Below, piece after piece: positions 21,811 to 33,250 of a stretch of DNA of 64,000 nucleotides. The translations under genes and the position numbers were made by a program. The notes beneath the pieces were generated by a model, which was not told the origin of the DNA, did no database searches, and saw nothing but the letters and a program-made list of their open reading frames with translations. Numbering within the stretch: the stretch's first letter is position 1; every line of letters begins with the position of its first letter. The stretch is from assembly GCA_963920665.1 (NCBI GenBank), contig OY987266.1, forward strand, positions 15,877,001 through 15,941,000, given 5' to 3'. Origin of the DNA: Straminergon stramineum. Taxonomy: Eukaryota > Streptophyta > Bryopsida > Hypnales > Calliergonaceae.

Positions 21811-23375
21811 CCATTGAGGTGTGTTTTGATTCTCTCAAAAGCATGGATATGTGGCTGGTAGGCCTTCAGTTGTCTGTTTGTCCATTGTCACTAACGTCAA
21901 GCGTTTGTTTGTAGGACTCCTTCTGTCCATGGAGACCTCGCCTTCAACGCTCAGATGTTTGCTTAGACATAGAGGACGCTTCACACAACATTGTGAGAAC
22001 TTCTTGGTGGTACTATTTCATGATTATTTTAACAGGTTTAGTGTCTATCATATTTTTTGTGGGGCATGTTGTGCTATATTCCCTTTTACAAAAGCTTTGT
22101 TCTCCTCATGGAGATTTTTTTTCCTTGCAACACTTTACCGGTATATGAATATGATATTTTTTATTTGCCTAAAGGTGGTGCATGTATTTTTTGTTTGCCT
22201 AAAGGACCATTGAGTGGTGCATGTATTTCAAGTATTGTGATTGTGCTAAGCTCTCTTGCTATGCAATGTCATTCATTGATATAGTGTAAAACCAATTTTG
22301 GTAAATACGTGCCATGCCAGAGCGTTGTTTAGGTCTCTTCAAATGTGGGCACAATGTCTAATGTTCAACATCCTCACGATCATTGCAATGTTGCACCGCA
22401 TTGTTTTGATGTCTAAACGTGTGTCTACAAGCGCACATAGGAATGCACCATGTTGTTAGGTAGGACATAATCCTAGACCCCTTCAATTCAGTGTCAATGT
22501 CTGTGAAGTCTACAACATGTCTTCATTCACGTCTCACAGTGCACATTGCTATCACATCTAAGCTTGCCCTAAACGTGGAAGCATCAAAAGCTATGCATGC
22601 ATGTCATTAAACCTAGCCCTATACACGTCCTGAACATTGTCTACACAGACTTGTGCTTGTCAATTGCCTAACTAGTTAGTGTCATTTCAGACATCCCATG
22701 CTCAAACTCAATCTTCAAGGACGTTGGTACGAAGCATGCACACGTTGTCTACAATGATTTGTTACTTGTAAAAATGTTGTACATGTGAATGTTGACATCC
22801 AACGCGCCACACGTCTAGTAGAAAATAGCATGAACATATCCTTAACCATGTCAAATTCCCCATTGTGAAAGCCTCAGACGACACAAATGGCGTTAGAATC
22901 GACGTGCTTACCAGGAGTGCATGTTCCGCATAAACATTGTCGTTAATATAGTCGTGTCTAGGACAACATCGTGTTAGACATTTTGATGTCTGGAAAGACA
23001 TCTTCTAGACGTATGTAGAAAGCTCCAGAAGAGGCTTCTCCACGCACCAAAATTGTCCACGTCAGCATTCGAAGATGCCACGTCACCTACTGTTGACTCC
23101 CCGGTCAATGTACACATCAGATGCCACATCACCAAAATTGGATGGATGAGAAAATTGCCAACCTGGCTGCCCGTGCTCACGTGGCACCAAATTTGTAGCC
23201 ACATGGCAGAGTTCTGGCACCCGTTGACCAGTGTTTTTTTGGATGTCCGGTGCTTAGCATGCCGTTGTCCATGCTAATTCTTGGATGTCAAAACCCTGTT
23301 TTTGCAGACACGATGTGATTAGACATCTACGTTGACATGCCTGATGTCGGATCCGACGTCTGAGTGTCTAAATTT
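21811..23375 (+). other. 3' and subterminal region of the CACTA-like element
   Basis: No gene is seen. From about 22300 the sequence is dense in short TGTCTA/TAGACA and GACATC/GATGTC words in both orientations, for example GACATTTTGATGTC near 22977 and AGACATCTTCTAGAC near 22997. Clustered short motifs next to the end are typical of CACTA subterminal regions. Confidence 0.45.
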
Positions 23376-23408
23376 CGCAGTCGGGCGACTGCGTGTTTTC
23401 TTCTAGTG
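23376..23408 (+). mobile_element. Right terminus of a CACTA element, containing the minisatellite core
   Basis: Read inwards on the minus strand, the sequence starts CACTAGAAGAAAACACGCAG and continues TCGCCCGACTGCG. The CACTA start with an A-rich second block is the hallmark of En/Spm ends. The perfect inverted repeat CGCAGTCGGGCGACTGCG lies at 23376-23393. The following AAA (23409-23411) is a candidate 3-bp target duplication. The matching left end was not found, so the element's extent is unknown. Confidence 0.6.
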
Positions 23409-23411
23409 AAA

Positions 23412-25303
23412 CTAAGAAAGCTTGAAGTGCTCATGGATTCCATCACGAAGAGTTGGAGGAGCATACTACATTGGGTAGTGGGGAAATATTCTTGGACTCT
23501 ATTATGAAATATTAACGTGAATTGTACTCAAAAGTAGAAGTTTAAGGTATGTTATTTTCTTTTTTAATCTTATTCTTTGATATACGAGTATCTATGAGTC
23601 ATTGTGCTTATTGTTGCAGTGATTTCTAGAGGGTCCCTTTATGTTGGATATTGATTGCTTGATTTGATCATTAATATTTTGAATTGGATTGTAAACTATG
23701 GTTGTGGTTGCAATCTTTGTTGTGAAATCAATATTCTGGATTAAAGATCTGTCAAACCTTTTGACAACGAGTTGGGCTTGTGGCTACTAGATGGTCGATC
23801 CAATTGTTTCATTTTGTGAGTTTGTTGTGGAAGGCTTTCTTACCAGAAGACTCAAGGCATGCAAGATTCCAAGTCCATCACTACTGTTTGCATTGCCAAT
23901 CCACCTTTTCAAGCATTTATTCTCACTATATTATTGTTGATTGGAGCCAATTTCCTCAAGTTCTCAAAGGCCCACTTTGGCAACTTCACCATGACATACT
24001 GCACGTTCAAGTACTAAAATTGAAATAGCTAGAACCACATAGTTCAGCTAAATTTGTAGTATGTCATGGTGAAGTTGATCATGGAGAGATCATCTCTCTA
24101 CATAATTCAACTGCAAAGATCATCTCTCTATGAATTAGAATATCCTCACATACTCATTAGAAAAGTCTCATATTAGAATATCGTTAGATACTCATCATCC
24201 TCACCAACGTTATTTGGTTATTGTAGGAAACACAACAAGCTCTTTCAAGGACAAATCCAAAATTGGGGCTGAAGTGAGAGATTGAGAGTTTGTTCCACAT
24301 GTTTGCATTGAAGAAATTAAAATTTGGGGCGCTATCTATTTGGAGAGTAATAATAAGGTGCCAATAGTTCCAGATTTCAAGCCATATATGCTACAGGGTT
24401 GCTATTTTGTGAGCCTGTGAGCTTGTGAGTGTAAGAGTGTGAGCTACGAGCGTAGATTTTCTTGTATTAATAATTGATGAGGTACCTATGATCGTGGACT
24501 TCAAGATAAAGACTTCACCTTATAGTGCAGGATGAAAAAAACAAATGGTCATTAAATTTTTTTTATCTTCATGGTAATTGAGTTCATTTGTAGTGAAATT
24601 TATTGCAAATTCTCTTGTTATAGTTGAGGATATTTATAAAAAAAAAGATACTTAATCCATAAATCACTATTGTAGTGTAATTCAGCCATTTTTTACTATT
24701 TATTGATGATAATTTCGTCCATTAAAATGATGCCTTTTAATTTTATTTAGCAACTATTTAAATGTAGCTTCAGAAATGCAATTTTGACTCCAATTCGTGT
24801 GGCCTAAAAAAATTTGAAATTTAAATGCTGCCAAAGAGAAGTAGACTTGGTTGCATTCTATGACATTTGACAATAGAATTATATGTAGGGCGAATTATCT
24901 TTATTTTCTTTGTTTAGAATACATAATAATTTTGAATTCTAAGGCGTGCAAAAATATCACTACTTGTTGTTGACATATGACATCATTTCCAAATCATAAA
25001 CAAAATAATTTTACTCATTTGTAGTAGTCTAATGGTAGGAAATAAAGTAAAAATCAACGAGCCTTTGAATCATTGGTCATTAATTCCTCCTAGCAAGGAT
25101 AAATGATAGGTGAACTTCACATTTAGCAACACCATGTTATTGTGAATTAAATATAATTTATAATCCCTTAAATTTTTTAAAACAGAGGAAGTTTTAAATA
25201 TAACAACTTTAGATACATAGAATACTACTTATTGAAGTACCAAAACAATATATAATGGCTGATAAAATAAAATCCAACAAATGCAGTGCAACTAAAAATA
25301 GAC
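23412..25303. other. AT-rich spacer with one perfect 20-bp inverted repeat
   Basis: No gene is supported. CAACTTCACCATGACATACT at 23981-24000 is repeated exactly in inverted form at 24058-24077, around a 57-bp loop. Short direct repeats (GATCATCTCTCTA, ATTAGAATATC) lie at about 24090-24185. The rest is simple AT-rich DNA. Confidence 0.6.
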
Positions 25304-28300
25304 TTACATAGAAAATGTAGACATAGACTGAGAGTGGCCACTGCTAGTAGTTGATGATGACTTTGTGTCTGATTCTAAGGCTGTTGCATCTACAAACTGC
25401 ATAACCAAAGGATCTAAAGAACTCAACTTTTCATGCATAGGAAAATTTTGAGTAGATGCAAATGTTGAAGCCAAAGCCTTTGCATATGATGGCAATACAT
25501 AGGACTTCCCTGGGCTTGGGAAAAATTGAGGTAAAGTGAAAAAAGGTCGATGAACTACCCCATTAGAAATCATGTTGCAAATACATAACAAAGGATTAGA
25601 AATGATTTAAATATTAAATTCCTTGTGAAACAAATAAGCAATGTAAATGTAAACAAAATTTAAACAATGTTTTAGATGTACACTTACAAATTGAAAAAAA
25701 TTCTAGACAAAGATAGACTTACTTACTGAAACGAGATTTCTTAATAATATGGGGAACTTCAACTTCCACTGCATCTTCATCGTCAGACTGCAAAATGACT
25801 GTCGCGAGTGGTATTGGAACATCTGGAAGAGAACGAATCATTGGAGCTAGAATTGCCTCAAAAATGGCCTTGTCTTCTTCAAGTGCAACTATATGTCTAC
25901 TCACAATCCTGCATGCATGGATGGAGGCCCCTAATAACAAGATCACCACAACATCAATTGTTAGAAAAATGGTGGGAGAGTTGGAGGAGGAAATGTAAAT
26001 GAAGATTACAAAAATAGGTGGGGAAGGCAATTGAATTTACCAGTTCCTGCAGTACAGTCTAGAACAACATCATTTGGAAGTAATGATGCTTCTATCAACA
26101 TCTGCAAGAATCGTGGATCCTTTTCTCTTGCCACTCTCCAAGGCTTGGAATTGTGGTCCATGGTCAAAGTCTCCAATTTGGTGAAATTTTGAAGGACATC
26201 GTCTAGGACAACATCCACCCCCAATTTCTTCAAGCTTGGGCATGGCTGAAATTGAAACTTTGAAGGACCAATACCAAGCAAGTTCCTCACAAACAACGAA
26301 ATACCGAAGCGCTGAGTCTACAAAAATGAAGAGATATGAAGATAGTTAGTCTATAATGTAAGCATAATTAGATACTCTTAGATTATTTGAAACATAAAAC
26401 AAATAGAAAGATCTCACATCATACAATCGAAAACCAATATAAACATATAACACCTTGCTTAGAATTAAAAGTGAAATATTCAACAAAAAATTGTATATAA
26501 AAAACTAACTACATTCTAAACCAAAAGGACAAATGAATATACCGTTCTAGAAGGAGAAATAGGTGAGGCCAAATGTAACCAATTCATTCCCTACCAATCC
26601 TTCATCTTCTCAAAATAATATGTAGTTGCATATGTGCGAATGGTGGCTTTTGTAACAACCTTCAAAGGATAAATAATGATAAGAGCTCCATCATCATGCA
26701 AATGACCACCAGCGAACTCAAAAATTGCCTCTAGCCCTAGAGGGTTGTCCATGTTCCACTTAGGCACATTGGTTGTAGGCACTGACAAATCAGGGACAGG
26801 CAAACCCTCAAGAACATCGACAATAATAAGATCAATGCGTGGTTTCTCACTTGTAACTCCTTTGAAGAAACGTTGCTTCACCCCTTTGTGTTGCAATAGA
26901 ATTATGATAGTTAGTAAAACAAAGAAATAAAGTCAAAAAATAAAATCATAGCAAATTTATCAAGGCAAGTGAAGTTGCTAACCTCATCAATAAATTTGAT
27001 GATGTCGTGGTACACTTGGGGTAGAAGATCAGCCAAAACATGTACTAGAGAATGATTAAGAATGAACTCATCGATAGAAATGTTTGAGTCATTCAAAAAC
27101 TCCATAACTGATGGACCATGCAGTATCCCATCATCGTTGAGTGAAACATAATCAGCATCACGTTTGGTGCCTCGTGAGAAAGATTGCACGTGTTGGGATC
27201 CTTCATCTCTAGTAGATGAAGGTGGAATTTGTTGCTTCATAATTTTACCCCTAGTCTTCTTAGCTGCTGAAGCCTCTTCAATCTCAACTAGTTTTATAGC
27301 CTTCTTTGTGATTCTCTCCTTAGCCTTGTCTACAGCCTCCGAGTTTTTCAATGCTTTCTTCTTGTCAGCTTCATCCCTTTTTTTCATCGCTTTTGCTTTT
27401 GCATCCTCATCAAGACCAGCAAACTCGTCAATTTCTTCCACAACCTCATGAGAATTGATAGAGTGCTTGAGGTGCTCCTCTGGTAGCGGCGTGAACTCCG
27501 GTGGGCAATCCAAATACCATGCACCTAATTTGAGATGCAAACTGGTCCACCACCTCAAGTGAGATGTTGAGAACATGCAATGCTCAGAGGAGACATCCAA
27601 CCATGTTCCTAGAAAAGGAGGAAGATCATGCCTTACGATTGCTCCCTTTGGCAACAACTCGTACTTGAAATACCTATAGAAATAAAGAATGTTATTAAGA
27701 AAAATCGCATGCAACCAAGAAATCAATATTTCACTTAACCATAAAACAATGAAAACATGAAAGTAGAATACATACCTGTAAATCACACGTTTTACAACTA
27801 GATCACTACCCTTGTGTTTTTTGAAGTCATCTGACTTCCTAAAGACATCATGCCCCCTAAAATACATCAAGAATGCATGGTCCCAAACTCGGATTCTCCA
27901 TCCCTCTACATAATCTGGAAAACTCTCTGGTTCTTGGGGAGAATCCATGGACAACGTTAGCTCGTCCTTCTTTACAATGTTCTTGAACATTTTATTCCCC
28001 ACCTCTTCAATCTGCAGAATAGAAAAATAAAAATTGTCACTTATAGATATCTTTGGTATCCAAATGATAATGTTATCTGCTATATAACATAATTGTAAGG
28101 CATTGAAAAGCACTTACCCCTACATACTAGTAGGCCTTTGCCAAGAATGATTTTAATTCATTCTCTCCAACTAGCTTCAATGGAAATCTTCTAGCCTCTC
28201 TTGTTTGAATTGAAGAATTCCACCATCGCAACCACTTCACCTTTTGCTCACTAGTGACATTGCAAGTTGCAATCAACTGCAACTTCTCGAGAGTCATTTC

Positions 28301-29601
28301 CGAGGTGATATTTGAGCTCCAATGGCGCTCAATTTGTATCACAAGGAATTTAGACTCATAAAGATGGCATGACACGAAAAGAACATAAGATGAGAGGACA
28401 TATGCAATTTCATTTTACCTCTCAAAGCCATTCACTCCCAAGGTTGGGATTAGCTACGGCTGTTAACTTCCCCAACTTCTGGATCAACTTGGATGTCTTC
28501 TCTTTCGTACCCAATCTCATGGCAGCTAAGATGCCTTCCTCTGACTGCTCTTCCCCTAGTGTTTCTTCTTTATATAGTCAAACTGCAATATCAACTGCTG
28601 CTGCAATCTCGTACTACACAATAATATAGCCATGAGCACTGCTGTAACATAAACCCAAAGAATATAAGAATGACATGATTAGTTTAGTGAGAAATGTTAC
28701 CTGAAAAATGAACGAAGTAAACACTTCGAGTGACATAGAATACCAACTCTTTCAATGGCTCTGTTGGCATTGTGTCATCTCAGAGGTACTCAAATGCTCG
28801 TAGAACTTGTCTAGTGGAAGAACTCCGTATTTTTGAACACGATAGAGCGTGTGTACGAGACTAGTTTTGATAAATGAATTCTTTGTATGTCTGCAAGGAA
28901 AAATGTAGATGTTATATGAAACACAAAGTAAGGTACATACCAAACCAAAATGTAAACTACATGAGGTAAGGTACTTACTTGTTGATGTCGTGCATGGCAT
29001 GCATAACATCACCAATTCTACCCTTCGTCTCAAGAATGATTGAATCCACCGAAATGTGCCAATCTCAATCATGGCCATGATGTTTGGATATATATGAAGA
29101 CCATGCAAGCAGCCTATGGTTACCATCACATACAAAAAATTTAGAGTCTTGAAAACGCTCCAAGCCTGGTGTTGCATTGAGTTTGGCATTGAAGAGGTCA
29201 TTCTCAGCATTCCACATTGGGCCCCAAGCACATTTATCAACGTCAGACACTTGCTCTGTCTCTCCTTGCTCGTTAGTTAGTGACACATAAAACACACAAG
29301 ACCCATCTTTGTATCCGTGCACAAACTCCTGCTCCAATTTGGTAAGATCACATGCTAATGCTGGACGAACCATAGGCATCACAGCAAGTCGACACAATGG
29401 TATCCACAAACGTGAAATTGAATGAGGTTTCAATCTAAAGTTAGTAATAGAAGCCACAAAATTAACTTTCTGGGCTCTCCGGAGGGCATCCTCAGTGGTG
29501 AATTTTGTGTTCGTCTTCTCCACAGCCTCGTCTTCATCATCATCAATATTTTGATCCAGCAAACCTAGAGTTGGCAAAGGATTGGAATCAGAACCCATCT
29601 C
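25304..29601 (-). pseudogene. Spliced ParB/Srx-like plus permuted amino-methyltransferase protein, decayed
   Basis: About ten exons read leftwards: 29601-28979, 28890-28701, 28613-28419, about 28353-28118, 28011-27776, 27673-26983, about 26893-26543, 26317-26041, 25930-25727 and 25554-25308. Most have clean GT/AG borders, and frames match across the last four. Exon 1 (start codon 29598) carries FFVCDGNHRLLAW, a ParB/sulfiredoxin-type DGNHR motif. Exon 6 has a lysine-rich coiled segment. Exon 7 has IDLIIVDVLEGLP at the methyltransferase motif IV position. Exons 8-9 join to VVLDCTAGTGASIHACR and RHIVALEEDKAIFEAIL, which fit SAM-binding motif I and the following acidic strand. Motif IV before motif I is the order of beta-class N6-adenine/N4-cytosine methyltransferases. 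Premature stops: TGA at 29065-29067, 28578-28580 and 28422-28424; TAG at 28127-28129 and 26591-26593; plus a frameshift in exon 2 near 28770. The DPPY-type tetrapeptide is replaced by DVLE. It is probably inactive here. The substrate is unknown. Confidence 0.62.
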
Positions 29602-32600
29602 CTGCAAAAAACACCAAATCATTAGAAGGAATCATATAGTACTGACAAATGGATGCAATCAAATTAATGAACACAACGAATAAGAGATGAAAAACCACTC
29701 TGAAATAAGGAAGCCCAATTAATAGGGACCACGAGATCTTTAAAAATCCTTAAATCTAACCAATAAAAACCAAACATTTCTCCAATATACTCTCGCAAGG
29801 GCCCAACAAACATAGTGCCCTCAGCGCCGAGGCCACCCATGCCAAAGGATAATTCTAATCTAGGTAAATATACAATTCAAGAAGTCGATATGACCAAAAC
29901 CCTAAAAACATCAATTCATAGGAAATTATTTATCCCCTTGATGCCAGAGGATGCGAAATAGGGTACACCAATTAATCAAAGCAACCAGTGAAACATGAAA
30001 TCAATGAATTTCTCTTAACCCTAAACAAGTAAGATATATTTGATAAAATCAAAAAATCTCCAGAAGAACTATCCCTCGGTGCTGAAGGATGACTACGAGG
30101 TTGAACAAATTGATTTAAAAAAAAAGTGTTTCAAGAAATGAATGAATTTGATGATATTTAATGTAGGTCCAATCTATTCAGAGAGATCAAAAACTCAATG
30201 ACAGCACTAGGCCTCGGCGCCGAGGCTTCACACTATCTAACTAATGTAGATACTAGAATCACTATCACTCTAATGTCATATCACGAAATTACTAGGCTAG
30301 TTAATCTAAACTACATTGTAATTTTTTAATTTATCCTTTATTATCAGTTGATAATCGCAGAACCTTCTCTAAAGTTAGTCTATAAAAATCCAAGAGCTAA
30401 TATGAAAACCAACTTTAGGATAGTTCCTTAATAATTATTCAAATAAAATATGGATCATAATACTTAGCTCACGTAGTTCAATATTCTGATTAAGACTGAA
30501 AATAGAGAATGTGTCCATCGGGATCGAGCCTTCCTATAATGCACATCAATTTGATTGATAAAGAATAACCCGAATCAAAATCAGAAAAATAGCAAGCATA
30601 ATTGTTTTAATAAAATAATTATTTGACCAACAAACTAACTTCCCAGGTAAGGATTTGATTTCTGGATACATACTAATATACTAATAAACTAACAGACTGA
30701 AACTGGACAGTGGCTCATCAACTGCCGGTTGAGATTTGTTTATCCTCAGAAGACAAGTCAACACACGAGCCCAACCAGAACTACTTTGGGCCCTGACTTC
30801 TATGCTTCGGGTGTGGAAAACCGAGATCAAGGAATAACCACCAGATGACTGTCATCGGCCTTGAGGCTGGAAATACGGATCGATACTCTGATCTAGCAAC
30901 ATCTCCTTAAGCCAGTCCAAAACAAATCATAGCAAGAAAAGAAGCTAAGTAACAACTGTAATATCCTAATGAAGAAATGGATCACATCTTCAATTTCGCA
31001 ACTAAGCATTCAGCTACAAGATCAGTCGATCTTGTGCCACAGCACATGTTTCCTGCAAATTATGGATTAACGATTCTATCTCAGCCATAATAACATTTCT
31101 CAGAGAAAAGAAGAAGTCCAAGTTCTATTGTACTAGACTTCATCATCTAATTAGTATTTGATTCGGCAAAGCCAATGGCAGACTTGTTGATCACAGCATC
31201 CAAGGCAAGATAGTTCCATCGGGGCTGAGGCATCCCAGTTAGCATACCTGATAGATTAGATTTCTGAATCGGCTGACCTGGCAGATCAAATTTTTGAATC
31301 GGCACACTCTACTGAGCTCTAGACTGAGCTTGTGTCAGAATCGGCAGAGACTGTTGAGAAAGCTGATCGACACCCCTAATCACTCTGAAGTTTAAAATTC
31401 ATGCAAGGTTGATATAGGTAGCCACTGTGAAATTTCCCCAACCATAAACTTTGAGTCTTGGGTATTTAATTTCTATTGGGTTTTTGTTATCTATTCAAAT
31501 CAATATCATGAGATAGAGTGCTTTATACGTTCTTCGTGCCTTGCTGGTTTTCATGACATGAATTGGAAGAACTAAATCTCGCCCTTGAGGCCGAGGGATC
31601 CCTTGCCTGTTTGGAAAATGATCGGCAAAGCTGTCTAGCTAAAAGTTCATTCGTAGAATTCATTTCGAATTCATACAATGCACATGGTTTCGTACTAAGG
31701 AATATCTTCAACTTAATTCTTTCCCGTATGTTGAGCTGCCGTTCTCTAACTCTAATTTCCTAGACTGCAGATTTTCAGCTATCACTGAGAGCATGCGAAT
31801 CTGTCCACTCATTTCCCCTCAAATATGTTTCTAGATTCCCAAGAAGATAAACTAAAATGGGTCTCACCCAAAGACTTGAACTGTTGTAACTCAATCTATC
31901 GTACAATTCTATTACCTTGTTCAAGCAATGAATTTATTATTTCCTTTACAAACTCAAACTCTTCCAATGACTAGCTGTGAGACGCAAGAGATAACCAAGA
32001 AGCATAATGTTGAGGAAAAAAACCCATAAAAAGATTCCTCATGTAGAATCTATGCCGAATCTATGAACGGAAGTTAGCATTCTAGAACGTACGAAAAACG
32101 TTCCTAAGACACGACATAGAAAGTGACCCTCTAGTAATTGGGTCTAATCCTCGACGAAAAGTTAAAAGATTTGAATATTCTAACCAATTTAGAGTAAAGA
32201 ATGGGGTCAGTCCTTTAGAAAAAATGGGATAAAGCTGAGCTAGAATATCACAATTTATAACAAATTCATGGTAGGACCAAATAATTCTACCAAAGTTGCA
32301 ACAGAACCATACCACACAGTCCCTGTGACAACAAAAGCAGCAAAAAATATTGTAGCAATACTACGAGATAAAACAGTTTTGACACGCAGATACGTATACG
32401 CAAAGGCTAAATCATAGATTAATCTGCGCCAAAGGTATTAAAAGATAAGACTATCACAATCAGATATCCATCTTGACCTAATTAATAGGACCGCCCAATT
32501 CTAATTATTGTGGTGTGGTTGATGAAAGAAATCTGCATAAAGTGATATGGTTCTTAGTTCACTCATCCAAAGTCGGCTTTCAAATGGAAATTCCGAATTG

Positions 32601-32689
32601 GGTTTAATAATAGTTAAACAGATTACTCAGATAGAAGTCCACAAACTATACATGAAGGCTGAAATTGAAAAAGGAGGGCCGAAACTTAC
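29602..32689. other. Upstream or intronic region of the ParB-methyltransferase relic
   Basis: No coding exon is convincingly recognised. A 16-bp perfect palindrome, GCCTCGGCGCCGAGGC, lies at 30211-30226. Related GC-rich words (GCGCCGAGGCC near 29825, GAGGCCGAGGGATCCC near 31586) are scattered in otherwise AT-rich DNA. Because exon 1 begins right after an acceptor (TTTTTTGCAG), the true first exon should lie in this stretch or beyond it. Confidence 0.4.
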
Positions 32690-32839
32690 CGTGGCTGCAC
32701 CTAGAGTAGAAGTCTTTGCGGTTTCAATGCCAACTAGAATTTCTGGGCCGACATCCCCATTACTGCCATCACCCTCACGTTGGAATCCTCTAGCTGACTC
32801 GTTTCTTGTTGCAAGCTTCCTCGCCACTTCTCGCATTTC
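32690..32839 (-). CDS. Candidate internal exon, unknown protein
   Basis: On the minus strand an acceptor-like CTTGTTGTAG precedes GAAATGCGAGAAGTGGC. About 50 codons then run to GCCACG|GTAAGTTTCG. The peptide starts EMREVARKLATRNES and is glycine/serine-rich afterwards. Both splice sites are canonical and the frame is open. It could be a 5' exon of the ParB-methyltransferase gene 3 kb downstream, or part of an unrelated gene. No domain is recognised. Confidence 0.3.
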
Positions 32840-33081
32840 CTACAACAAGATTACGGAAACCTAATTTAGCAATCATCATATTCAGTTTTGAGGAAATGCA
32901 TAAGATAAGTATTTTCTAAACCATGTTTACACCTAGATTGTCACCAAGGCAATCACAAGAATTACTACTTACGATCAGTTGATCATAGCACAAACTTGAC
33001 CGCAAAGAAGGAATGAAATGGTCGGAAGAGGAGGACGATGGCCTCTAGGGACGAACTGGTGCCTCCTGATACCTCTGCAGT

Positions 33082-33250
33082 GGATACCTTTGCAATAGGT
33101 CACCTGATCGGTTACCTTTGCAATAGGTCACCTGATCGATTACCTTTGCAGTAGGTCACCTGATCGGTTACCTTTGCAGTAGGTCCATTGATCGGTTACC
33201 TTTCCAGCAGGTCAACTGATCGGTTACCTTCAATAGCCGGTTACCTGTGT
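33082..33250 (+). repeat. 28-bp tandem repeat, six copies
   Basis: The unit is GGTTACCTTTGCARTAGGTC followed by ACCTGATC. Six copies are progressively diverged towards the right (CCATTGATC, then AACTGATC). No coding role is apparent. Confidence 0.9.

Noticed and set aside
22762..23277. Frames in the CACTA subterminal region
   Set aside because: They are short, lie in both orientations over the same motif-rich DNA and carry no domain. They are explained by clustered subterminal motifs.
23376..23393. A rho-independent-type terminator hairpin
   Set aside because: The stem resembles one, but the context is a eukaryotic transposon end, where this concept does not apply.
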